Below the pieces are notes generated by a model, which made no database searches, had not been told where the DNA came from, and saw only the letters and a list, made by a program, of their open reading frames with translations. From positions 186,001 through 250,000 of the forward strand of contig JAWKIF010000010.1 of NCBI GenBank assembly GCA_041394405.1: a DNA stretch of 64,000 bases. Direction: 5' to 3'. The DNA is from Microthrix sp041394405 (GTDB lineage Bacteria; Actinomycetota; Acidimicrobiia; Acidimicrobiales; Microtrichaceae). The position numbers were made by a program, and so were the translations under genes. Positions 1-7,837 of this stretch are shown here, piece by piece (the first letter of the stretch is position 1; each line of letters opens with the position of its first letter).

Positions 1-125
1 TCGCGTTGGCGCCAGGGCCCTATGAGGTGATGTTCCCATCGTTGGCGCACCGGGCCGAGGACATCGACCGCACCGCCGAAGCCGCCGCCCAGGTGGCGTC
101 GCTGATGGCGGAGGGCGACTTGTAG
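1..125 (+). CDS. hemL: Glutamate-1-semialdehyde 2,1-aminomutase, C-terminal end (partial)
   Basis: Only the last 40 codons are in the window, read from base 3 to the TAG at 123-125. They encode a tail containing APGPYEVMFPSLAH followed by an acidic helix with DIDRT. A proline-tyrosine-glutamate block, then FPSLAH, then a D-I-D-R-T helix is the typical end of glutamate-1-semialdehyde aminomutase. That PLP enzyme makes 5-aminolevulinate for tetrapyrrole synthesis. Another class III aminotransferase is possible because the catalytic lysine region lies outside the window. The next gene starts 105 bp downstream with its own -10 box. Confidence 0.6.
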   Translation, partial: ALAPGPYEVMFPSLAHRAEDIDRTAEAAAQVASLMAEGDL

Positions 126-152
126 CCGGCCGGATGCGGCGTCGGCGGCCGC

Positions 153-158
153 TACCCT
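153..158 (+). promoter_or_regulatory. Putative -10 box of the polysaccharide operon
   Basis: TACCCT lies 72 bases before the first ATG of the polysaccharide cluster, between the hemL stop and that ATG. It fits the TANNNT boxes seen before many genes here. No clear -35 or Shine-Dalgarno sequence is visible. It is the only candidate promoter before a run of seven co-directional genes. Confidence 0.4.
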
Positions 159-230
159 TTCTGAGAGGGAAGGGCCAACGGCGCCGATAGCCTTCCCAGG
201 TCCCTGGCGGGCTCAACAACTGGGACACAC

Positions 231-1223
231 ATGAACGATCGGGAAGCAGCGAACGGGGCGCGCCGCAGCGGCGACGGCGCCAACGACGGAGGTGCGACGA
301 CGCACGCGCGCCCGACGGTGTCCGCCGTGATCTGCACGGTCGACCGGCCCCAACTGCTGCGGGCGGCCATCGCCTCGATCGTCGCCCAGCGTTACGGCGG
401 CGTGGTGGAGACCATCGTCGTCTACGACGGAACCGACCCCGACGAGTCCCTGAACTCGGACGATCCGCTTCGGCCAGTGAAGGTCATCCCCAACACCCAC
501 CGGCAGGGCCTGCCGGCCGGCCGCAACTGCGGCGCCGAGGCGGCCGCCGGCGAGTTCCTGGGCTTCTGCGACGACGACGACACCTGGCTGCCCGACAAGG
601 CGGCCGCCCAGGTCGCCCAGCTGGAGGCGCATCCGGAGGTGGACGCCGTGGTGTGCGGCATGGAGGTGGACCACCAGGGCGAGGTCATCGCCCGCCCGCT
701 CCACACCGACGCGGTCACCTTTGGAGATCTGCTGGACGACCGCGTGATGGAGGTGGAGTTCGTCACCACGATGGTGCGCCGGGCGTCCTTCTTGGATCCC
801 GAACGGTTGGGCGGTGCCGACGAGGCGATCCCGGGCGGATACGCGGAGGACTACGAGTTCGTGCTGCGGGCGGCCCGCCGCCACCCGCTTCCGACCATCC
901 GTCGTCCGCTGGTGCGAAAGGGCTGGGGCGGCGGTTCGCTGTTCGCCGAGCGCTGGCAGATGATCAACACGGCGCTGGCCTACCTGAACGACCGGGTGCC
1001 CGAGTTTTCGCACCACCCGAGGGGCCACGCCCGCATCCTGGGCCAGCGGGCCTTCGCCACGGCTGCCGCCGGCGACCGGCGGAGCGCCCGTGCGCTGATC
1101 GCCGCAACGCTGCGCGCCGACTGGCGCCAGCCGCGGGGCTGGCTGGCGATCGGCGTCTGGGCCCGTCTCGTGCCGGCCAACCGGGTCGTTGCCGCCCTCA
1201 ACCGGCGGGGCCGGGGCCTGTGA
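231..1223 (+). CDS. Family 2 glycosyltransferase
   Basis: A 330-residue protein with a GT-A fold. It has a disordered first ~30 residues, then a PTVSAVICTVDRP strand typical of GT2 N-termini, a GLPAGRNCG nucleotide-sugar loop near residue 95, and FCDDDDTWLPD near 111-121, which supplies the metal-binding DxD. It should transfer a sugar from a nucleotide donor onto a lipid-linked repeat unit on the cytoplasmic face of the membrane. No membrane segment is apparent, so it is not an initiating polyprenyl-phosphate transferase. It is the first gene of the operon, and its TGA overlaps the GTG of the next gene. Donor and acceptor cannot be read from sequence. Confidence 0.85.
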   Translation: MNDREAANGARRSGDGANDGGATTHARPTVSAVICTVDRPQLLRAAIASIVAQRYGGVVETIVVYDGTDPDESLNSDDPLRPVKVIPNTHRQGLPAGRNCGAEAAAGEFLGFCDDDDTWLPDKAAAQVAQLEAHPEVDAVVCGMEVDHQGEVIARPLHTDAVTFGDLLDDRVMEVEFVTTMVRRASFLDPERLGGADEAIPGGYAEDYEFVLRAARRHPLPTIRRPLVRKGWGGGSLFAERWQMINTALAYLNDRVPEFSHHPRGHARILGQRAFATAAAGDRRSARALIAATLRADWRQPRGWLAIGVWARLVPANRVVAALNRRGRGL

Positions 1224-2452
1224 CGGCGATCGAGGCCCACGCACGCGGAACCGTGGGCGTGCTGGGCGATCTCCTCGGCCTGCGTGTCCAACGGGTGGGA
1301 GACCCGGCCGCCACCCACCTGGCCCTGCCCAACGCCGAGCACCCCCGCTTCTACGTGCCCCTTCTCAGCAACCGAGCGGCGTCCGCCAGTTGCCTGGCCT
1401 ACAACCGCCTTCGCCCGTCGGGGGTCGCTCGCCGCCGCAGCCTGGTGGGGTGGGGCCTCCGCAGCGGCGTGCTGCAGCGCCTCCGGGGCACGCCGATGGT
1501 GAGCGAGGGCGCGCCGGCCGGCACGGCCGACGAGGGTTTGACGCTGCTCGCCACGCTGCGGGCCCGCTTGGGTCACCCCGAGCTGGCCGTTGCGACCTCC
1601 CCGCGGCAGCTCGATCCCTGGTGGACCCCAACCCTCCAGCTTTTCGAGGCCGACGGCACGCCGGTGGGCTACGCCAAGGTGGGGTGGACGGCGCTCACCA
1701 ACCGGCAGGTGAACACCGAGACCGCGCTGCTGCGCCGGATCGCCGCCGACCCGCCCGCCGGGTTCTCCTGCCCCAGCGTGCTGGACCGATTCGAGTGGGG
1801 CGGTGCGGTCGTGTCGGTCACCGCGCCCATGCCCGCCGACGTGACGCGCCTGGCCGACGATGCCGGCCCGTTCGGCGACGTCCTCACGACCGTCGCCGAA
1901 CTTGACGGGCCGCTTCGCCGGGAGCCGTTTGCCTCCTCGGGTGGCGCGACGGCCCTGGACGAGTTGCTGGGCAACCCCAACCCCGGCGTGCCCGACGAGG
2001 CCTGGGACGCCCTGGGTGCACGCTGGCGTCGCATTCACGAGGCGGTGGGCGACGTCGAGGTGGCGCTTGGGCGGTGGCACGGCGATTGGGTGCCCTGGAA
2101 CCTGGCCCGCTCGGGCGACCGCCTGTGGGTGTGGGACTGGGAGTACTCGGGGCCTCGGCGACCGATGTGGTTGGACGCCGTGCACTGGCACTATCAGCGC
2201 GCCCGCATCGTGGAGGGCGCCGATCTCCCGGAGGCGCTGGCTGCGTCGCGAATCCGAAGCGCGCAACTCCTCGATTCGCTGGGGGTAGGTGCCGACGGGA
2301 ACCGGGTGTTGGCGACCGCGCATGCCCTGGAGCTGACCCTGCGCAGCCTGGATGCCGTGGCGTCGGCCGCGCCCGGGGTGCAGCAAGCAGCAGCCGAGTT
2401 GTCGACCTTGATGGACTGGGCCGTGTCACGCGCTGAGGGCGGCCCGACATGA
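1220..2452 (+). CDS. Aminoglycoside phosphotransferase (APH)-like kinase in the polysaccharide operon
   Basis: The start is GTG at 1220, giving a GTGA overlap with the GT2 stop and a 410-residue protein. Around residues 286-293 it has HGDWVPWN, the catalytic loop of APH/choline kinases (Asp base, Asn metal ligand). VWDWE about 15 residues later is the DFG-equivalent Asp. The N-terminal ~130 residues match no family I know and may replace the usual kinase N-lobe, where no clear glycine-rich loop is seen. The position between a transferase and the flippase suggests phosphorylation of a sugar or glycan intermediate rather than drug resistance. The substrate is unknown. It ends in an ATGA overlap with the flippase gene. 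Confidence 0.7.
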   Translation: MTAIEAHARGTVGVLGDLLGLRVQRVGDPAATHLALPNAEHPRFYVPLLSNRAASASCLAYNRLRPSGVARRRSLVGWGLRSGVLQRLRGTPMVSEGAPAGTADEGLTLLATLRARLGHPELAVATSPRQLDPWWTPTLQLFEADGTPVGYAKVGWTALTNRQVNTETALLRRIAADPPAGFSCPSVLDRFEWGGAVVSVTAPMPADVTRLADDAGPFGDVLTTVAELDGPLRREPFASSGGATALDELLGNPNPGVPDEAWDALGARWRRIHEAVGDVEVALGRWHGDWVPWNLARSGDRLWVWDWEYSGPRRPMWLDAVHWHYQRARIVEGADLPEALAASRIRSAQLLDSLGVGADGNRVLATAHALELTLRSLDAVASAAPGVQQAAAELSTLMDWAVSRAEGGPT

Positions 2453-5214
2453 GGTGGCCACCGCCGTCCAACGGCCACCGGGCCGAGGAGCCCGATCAGC
2501 CGACCCCGCCAGAGGATTGGGATGCGGCCTGGTCGGCCTGGGACGACACCGAGGCCCCTCGCGAGCCGTTCGTCTCCGGTCCCGGCGAGGCCCCGGTGCC
2601 GAGTGGGGCCGACTCCGATGCGTTGGAGTGGGCCGCCGAGGCGTTCCTGCCGCCCGACGGCGAGGATGCGGTGGCGGCCGAGCGTCCGGGCGCTGCCGAG
2701 CCCCGAGGCGACGGCGGATTGCCGCACGATCCAGCGGTGGAGGACACCGCGTTGGATCATCCAGCGTTGGACGACACCCCAGCGGGCGACCCTGCCTCCC
2801 TCAACCAACCTGACGCCGGTTCGGTCGGGCGCGATGACGACCCGACGTTGCCTCGCCGCGCTCCCACTGGCGGCCCCGAGGACCCGACGGCCGGGCGTCC
2901 GGTGATTCCGGACTTCGACCCGACGCCCTACGAGGCCATCATTCCCGAGGATCAGCGGCTGGAGATCGGCCCCGACGGCCGCCCAAGGCTTCGGGACGCC
3001 TGGCGGCCCGACGACGTCGGCAGCCCGGACGTCGGTGAGCTCCAGTCCGACGTGGAGGCGGCCGACGCCCCGGCGGCCGACTACTCGTCCTACAGCGGCG
3101 ACGCCTACGCCACCGATCTGGCCGGTGGCTACCGAGACGAGTCGCTTCCCCCGCCGGCGCCCGCTACGCCTCGTACGCCCTCCGATCGCAGCCCTGCCGC
3201 CGGCCTTCCCGCCGATGCCGCCGTCGACCGCGCCGATGAGCCCGACGTGGCGTTCGAGCCGCTCGAGCCGGGGTCGGTGGCCAGCTTCGGCATGGACGGC
3301 ATCTCGTTGACCCCGCTGCCAACCTGGCCCGAGCCCATGGCCGAGCCCGGGGCGCCGATCGCAACGACGCCAGCGCTGTACGACGATTCCTCAGCGCAGA
3401 CCTCCGACATCTGGGCCGACCTGCCTTCGGCCGAACTGGATCCCGAAGATCTCGAGGACGACCTCGACGACGACCGCGGCGATGGCGGCGGGCCGGGCGA
3501 CCGAACCCAACTGGGGGGTGTCGCCCGCGGCGGTGCCCTCAACCTGGTTGCCGCGCTGGTCTATGGCCTTGCCAACTTCGCGTTGCTGTGGGTCCTGAAC
3601 CGCGAGCTGGGTACGGCTGCTGCCGGCGTGGTGCTGGTGGCCATCGCTGCGTTCAACATCCTGGCCCGGGTGGCCGAGCTGGGCTCGGCCACGGGGCTGA
3701 TTCGTTGGGTGTCGCGCCTCCGGGCGCACGCATCGGTCGATCTCATTCCGCGCATGATGGGTGTCTCGCTGGTGCCCGTGGTGCTCACCAGCGTGGGCTT
3801 CGCCCTGCTGTTGGGCACCCAGGCCGAGGCCCTGGCGGGGTTGCTCACCAACGGAGAGAGCACCCAGCAGCTGGCCCGGGTGCTGGCGGCGCTGGCCCCC
3901 CTGCTCCCGTTCGCCGTGCTGGAGACGGTGCTGGTGAGCGCCACGCGCGGCTATGACGTGATGTGGCCCCAGGCCCTGATCGAGAAGACCGGCCGTGCCC
4001 TGTTGATGCCCATCGTGGTGCTGATCGCCACCCGGATGGGCGGCGATGTGGTTGCCGTGGCCCGCGTCTGGGCGGCCACCAACCTGGTGGCGCTCGTGCC
4101 GGCCGTGCTCGTCACGCGCCGGCTCATGGCCGCCGCACGATTCGAGCCGGGCAATCCGGCCGATCCGCGCACCGCCTACCGGGCACCGGGCACGGCGGCC
4201 TCGGGCGGCGACCCCGGATTCGACCGCAGGTCGCCGATGGCCGCAGCCCGGGCGTTCTGGGGCTTCAGCGCCCCTCGGGCCGCCGGACAGACCTTCGAGG
4301 TGTCCATCGCCTGGGTGGACACGCTGCTGGTGAGTGCGTTGGTGTCCACCAGCGCCGCTGGTATCTACGCCTCGGGCACCCGCTACGTGTTGCTGGGCGC
4401 CTTCATCTCCGAAGCCATCATGCAGGTGGTGGGGCCGAGGGTGTCCGGGCTCATGGCCCGCGACCGATCCCGCGCCACCTCGCACCTGGTCCGCACGGCC
4501 GCCGGTTGGCAGGCCGCACTGACCTGGCCCGTCTACCTGCTGGTCGTGGCCTTCGCCCCGGTGCTGCTGGGTGTCTTCGGGCCGGAGGTGCTGGCCGCCC
4601 AGGGAGCGCTCATCGCGCTGTCGTTCGGCCTCATGGCGTTCTCGCTGTTCGGACCGGCCGGCTCGGTCATCCTCATGAGCGGCAAGAGTTCCCAGGCCAT
4701 GGGCAACGCCGCCATCGCTGTGGCATTCAACCTGGTGGGCAACCTGGCGTTGGTGCCGTGGATGGGTATCACCGGTGCCGGTGTCATCTGGGCGCTTACC
4801 CTGGTGCTGCTTGTGGGCCTTCCCGCGTGGCAGGCCCACGAACAGATGAAGCTCGACATGATCAGCCTTCCCGCGTTCCACACCGCTGCGGTGGCCACGG
4901 CCACCGTGGGCGTCACCGGGCTGATCGTCCGGCTGATCTTTGGCGCCACCTGGGGCGCCATGATCCTGGCCACGGTGGTGGGCCTGCTGGCCTACGGCGC
5001 CGGCATGTGGCGGTACCGCGCCGAGACCGGTCTCGGCGAGTTGATCACCGACCCCGCCCAGCTGCGCCCGGACCGGCTGCTCGCGGCGGTGCGTGGCTCC
5101 GACCGACCAGACGGCTCGCCCGACGAGGCCGAACCACCCCGACCCCCCATCAGCGACGACCCCCGTCGTCGTCCCCCCAACGTGAACGATCGCGGAGCCA
5201 AACATGGACGGTGA
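2449..5214 (+). CDS. Wzx-type oligosaccharide flippase with a ~350-residue acidic disordered N-terminal extension
   Basis: A 921-residue protein starting at the ATG that overlaps the previous stop. Residues 1 to ~350 are rich in Asp, Glu, Pro, Ala and Gly with no hydrophobic stretch, ending in a strongly acidic patch (DPEDLEDDLDDDRGDG). From about 355 there are 12-14 membrane segments of the MATE/PST family (GGVARGGALNLVAAL, a serine-rich central loop, GPAGSVILMSGKSSQAMG). It should move the lipid-linked repeat unit across the membrane for Wzy polymerisation. Typical Wzx proteins have 420-500 residues, so the extension doubles the length. A short disordered C-terminal tail follows the last helix. 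The next gene starts 11 bases before this stop. Confidence 0.85.
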   Translation: MRWPPPSNGHRAEEPDQPTPPEDWDAAWSAWDDTEAPREPFVSGPGEAPVPSGADSDALEWAAEAFLPPDGEDAVAAERPGAAEPRGDGGLPHDPAVEDTALDHPALDDTPAGDPASLNQPDAGSVGRDDDPTLPRRAPTGGPEDPTAGRPVIPDFDPTPYEAIIPEDQRLEIGPDGRPRLRDAWRPDDVGSPDVGELQSDVEAADAPAADYSSYSGDAYATDLAGGYRDESLPPPAPATPRTPSDRSPAAGLPADAAVDRADEPDVAFEPLEPGSVASFGMDGISLTPLPTWPEPMAEPGAPIATTPALYDDSSAQTSDIWADLPSAELDPEDLEDDLDDDRGDGGGPGDRTQLGGVARGGALNLVAALVYGLANFALLWVLNRELGTAAAGVVLVAIAAFNILARVAELGSATGLIRWVSRLRAHASVDLIPRMMGVSLVPVVLTSVGFALLLGTQAEALAGLLTNGESTQQLARVLAALAPLLPFAVLETVLVSATRGYDVMWPQALIEKTGRALLMPIVVLIATRMGGDVVAVARVWAATNLVALVPAVLVTRRLMAAARFEPGNPADPRTAYRAPGTAASGGDPGFDRRSPMAAARAFWGFSAPRAAGQTFEVSIAWVDTLLVSALVSTSAAGIYASGTRYVLLGAFISEAIMQVVGPRVSGLMARDRSRATSHLVRTAAGWQAALTWPVYLLVVAFAPVLLGVFGPEVLAAQGALIALSFGLMAFSLFGPAGSVILMSGKSSQAMGNAAIAVAFNLVGNLALVPWMGITGAGVIWALTLVLLVGLPAWQAHEQMKLDMISLPAFHTAAVATATVGVTGLIVRLIFGATWGAMILATVVGLLAYGAGMWRYRAETGLGELITDPAQLRPDRLLAAVRGSDRPDGSPDEAEPPRPPISDDPRRRPPNVNDRGAKHGR

Positions 5215-6757
5215 GGACACTCCCACCCTGGCCGACTACCTGGGGCTCATTCGCCGCCGGTTTCTCATCATCGCGTTGGCCGGTGCGCTGGGCGCGCTGC
5301 TGGGCCTTGCCTATCTGGCCAAGGCCGAGCCCGGCTACGACTCCACCGCCCGCTTGGTGTTGGAGCAGGTACCCGAGAGCCCCGGCGTCTCAACCGCAGG
5401 AGGGGGCATCAGCCCGGCGACCACGCTGACGGCCACCCAGAAGAGCATCCTGCGCTCCGACGAGGTGGCCAAGCGGGCCGCAGACCGCCTGGGTGACGAT
5501 GTTGAGGTCGCCATGTTGCGCGACCACTCGTCGGTGGACGTGTTGCCCGACAGCCTCGCACTGGACGTCACCTACCGGGCCGACGACCCGGTGGCCGCAC
5601 GCGACGGGGCCCAGGCGCTGGTGGACAGCTACCTGGAGTTACGTCAGGAGGCCGAAGAGTCCCGCCGATCCGATGTGGTATCCGAACTGGAACAGCAGGC
5701 CGATGCCCTCAACGACGTCATCGCCGCGACGTCGCGGCGGCTGCAGGCCGCCGACCCCGCCGACGATCCCACCACCGTCACGGTGTTGACGGCCGAGCTC
5801 AGCGAGCAGCTCACCGAACGGGGCAAGCTGCGGGCCGACTTGGCCGCCTGGAAGTCGCTCGACACCACGCCGGGCACGGTCGTCAGCCCGGCCTCGCTCC
5901 CGACCGACTCCTCCAGCCTGGGCGCCCCCATCGTGCTCATCGGCGCCATCGCCGCCGCCCTCGTTGCGGGGTTCGTCATCGCACTCATCCGCGACCGAAC
6001 CGACCCCAAGGTTCGCAGCAGCCAGGACCTGCAGGAACTGGTGGGCTCCACCCCGGTCAACGTGATCACGGTGGAGGACTCCGAGGCCGACGAGAACCAG
6101 GAGTGGTTCGGCGAGTGGTACGGGCGGGCCGCCAGCCGACACGCCCCCGGTGTGGAGGTGGCCGCCAACGGCAATGGCTCCGAGGCCGAGAGCTATCGCC
6201 GCCTGGCGCTGCGCCTGACCGGTCCCGACGGCGCAACGCCCCGCTTCGTGTTGGTGACGGCCGCGGGAGGGGCACCTCCCGAGGAGGTGGCGGCCAACCT
6301 GGCCGTCACGCTGGGCAGGGAGGGCCGACGCGTGCTGCTCATCTGGTCGAACCTGCGCGAGGACACACTGGCCTCGTACTTCTCGGTGCCACGCGGACCG
6401 GGCCTGGGTGAGGTGCTGGCCAACAAGGCCAAGTTGGAGGACGCGGTGTTGGAGATACCCGGCTGCCAGGGCCTGTTCCTGTTGCCGGTCGGTTCCCGGG
6501 AAGAGGCTCGCGACCAGCTGTTCCGGTTCTCCGGCCTGAAGGATGCGCTGGCCGATCCCACCACCGTGGGCTTCGACCAAATCCTGCTGATCGCCCCGTC
6601 GCCAACCGAGTACGCCGATGCGCTGGCGCTGGCTCCCCAGGTGGACGGGGTGCTGGTGGCCATCGAATCCGCCTCGGCCGATCGCAAGGAGCTCACCGCC
6701 ACGCTGGACAGCCTGCGCAGCATCAACGCCCACCTCGCCGGTGTGGTGGCCCTGTGA
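5204..6757 (+). CDS. Chain-length determinant (Wzz) fused to a degenerate BY-kinase/CpsD-like domain
   Basis: A 517-residue protein. The N-terminus is Wzz-like: a short cytosolic start (DYLGLIRRRF), a membrane helix at ~16-36, a periplasmic coiled region and a second helix at ~240-262. From ~345 there is a P-loop ATPase fold like bacterial tyrosine kinases. The motifs are broken: Walker A reads TAAGGAPPEEVAANL instead of a GEGKS/T loop, Walker A' reads LLIWSNLRED instead of LLIDADLR, and Walker B reads ILLIAPSPT with no Asp. No tyrosine-rich tail is present. It probably controls chain length as a scaffold without kinase activity. It starts inside the end of the flippase gene. Confidence 0.8.
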   Translation: MDGEDTPTLADYLGLIRRRFLIIALAGALGALLGLAYLAKAEPGYDSTARLVLEQVPESPGVSTAGGGISPATTLTATQKSILRSDEVAKRAADRLGDDVEVAMLRDHSSVDVLPDSLALDVTYRADDPVAARDGAQALVDSYLELRQEAEESRRSDVVSELEQQADALNDVIAATSRRLQAADPADDPTTVTVLTAELSEQLTERGKLRADLAAWKSLDTTPGTVVSPASLPTDSSSLGAPIVLIGAIAAALVAGFVIALIRDRTDPKVRSSQDLQELVGSTPVNVITVEDSEADENQEWFGEWYGRAASRHAPGVEVAANGNGSEAESYRRLALRLTGPDGATPRFVLVTAAGGAPPEEVAANLAVTLGREGRRVLLIWSNLREDTLASYFSVPRGPGLGEVLANKAKLEDAVLEIPGCQGLFLLPVGSREEARDQLFRFSGLKDALADPTTVGFDQILLIAPSPTEYADALALAPQVDGVLVAIESASADRKELTATLDSLRSINAHLAGVVAL

Positions 6758-6787
6758 CGAGGGTTTCCCGGAACGAGGGCTGAGGCG

Positions 6788-7837
6788 GTGGCCGCAGACC
6801 GACGCGCCCGGGCTGGCGACCGTGCCGAGGACCCGCTGGTGCTGCTGGTGACGTCCTCGGGCGGGCACCTGTCGCACCTGCTGGAGCTGGCGCCGTTCTG
6901 GCAGGCTCGCCGTCGGGCGTGGGTCAGCTTCGAGGTGCCCGATGCCGTCTCGCGTCTTGACGGCGAGGACGTGATCTGGGCGTACCACCCCACCACCCGC
7001 AACGTGATCAACCTTGTGCGCAACCTGTATCTGGCCTGGCGGGAGCTGCGCCGCCGACGCCCGGCGCTCATCGTGTCCACGGGTGCCGGGGTGGCGGTGC
7101 CGTTCTTCTGGCTGGGGCGTCGCTTTGGCGCCCGCACCGTGTTTCTGGAGGTCTACGACCGCATCGACTCGGCGACGATGACCGGCCGCCTCGTTCGCCG
7201 GACCAGCGACGCCATGTTGGTGCAGTGGCCCGAGCAGGCGGGGCTGTACCCGAACGCCGAGGTGATGGGCACCATCTGGCCCGATTCGCCGCCGACCGAA
7301 CCGGGCGTGCTTGACGAGGCGCGCGATCCTGCCAGGCGGCCGCTGGTGCTGGTCACCGTGGGTACCGACCACCATCCCTACGACCGGCTGGTGAGCTGGG
7401 CTGCGCAGTGGGCCGACGAGCATGAGGGCGACGCCCAGGTGGTCATCCAGCACGGCACCTCGCCGGACCCCGGCGGAGCCGCCAGGAGGGCGCCGGCCAT
7501 GGACTCCGCCGAGTTGCTGGGCTGGATGCGGCGGGCCGATGCGGTGGTGTGTGCGGCGGGGCCGGGCACCCTCATGGATGCGCTGCACGCCGGTGTGCGG
7601 CCCATCGTGGTGCCCCGCCGACCCGAGTTGGGCGAACACGTCGACGGCCACCAGGTTGCGTTCGCCGGCGTGATCGGCGAACGGGGGGTCGCACTACGGG
7701 CCGACTCTGCGGCGGAACTTCGCCGGCACCTCGACGGCCTCTTCGGCGATCCCGATGCGATGCGCATCGACCCGCTCCCGAGCGGTTCGGCCCCGGGGGT
7801 GGCCCGGGTCACCCAACGGTTGGAGCAGCTGCTGTGA
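6788..7837 (+). CDS. Fused Alg14-Alg13-type (EpsE/EpsF-like) glycosyltransferase
   Basis: A 349-residue protein with GTG start. Residues ~18-175 resemble Alg14 (LLVTSSGGHLSHLLEL near 18-33, then a membrane-proximal WRELRRRRPALIVSTGAGV). Residues ~185-349 resemble Alg13 and the GT28 C-terminal half (LVTVGTDHHPYDRLV, AGPGTLMDAL, a VVPRRPELGEHVDGHQ donor-binding loop). In many bacteria these halves are separate subunits that together add a sugar to a lipid-linked intermediate; here they are one chain. It lies 30 bp after the Wzz gene and shares a GTGA overlap with the polymerase gene. The sugar added is not predictable. Confidence 0.85.
   Translation: MAADRRARAGDRAEDPLVLLVTSSGGHLSHLLELAPFWQARRRAWVSFEVPDAVSRLDGEDVIWAYHPTTRNVINLVRNLYLAWRELRRRRPALIVSTGAGVAVPFFWLGRRFGARTVFLEVYDRIDSATMTGRLVRRTSDAMLVQWPEQAGLYPNAEVMGTIWPDSPPTEPGVLDEARDPARRPLVLVTVGTDHHPYDRLVSWAAQWADEHEGDAQVVIQHGTSPDPGGAARRAPAMDSAELLGWMRRADAVVCAAGPGTLMDALHAGVRPIVVPRRPELGEHVDGHQVAFAGVIGERGVALRADSAAELRRHLDGLFGDPDAMRIDPLPSGSAPGVARVTQRLEQLL

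Noticed and set aside
1220..2452. Aminoglycoside resistance gene
   Set aside because: The kinase motifs are generic to the APH superfamily and the gene is embedded by overlaps in a polysaccharide operon.
3391..5226. 611-codon frame antisense to the flippase
   Set aside because: His/Gln/Gly-rich shadow of the membrane protein gene, with no motif and no ribosome site.
5639..7651. 670-codon frame antisense to the Wzz and Alg14-13 genes
   Set aside because: It spans two clear genes on the other strand and shows only shadow composition.
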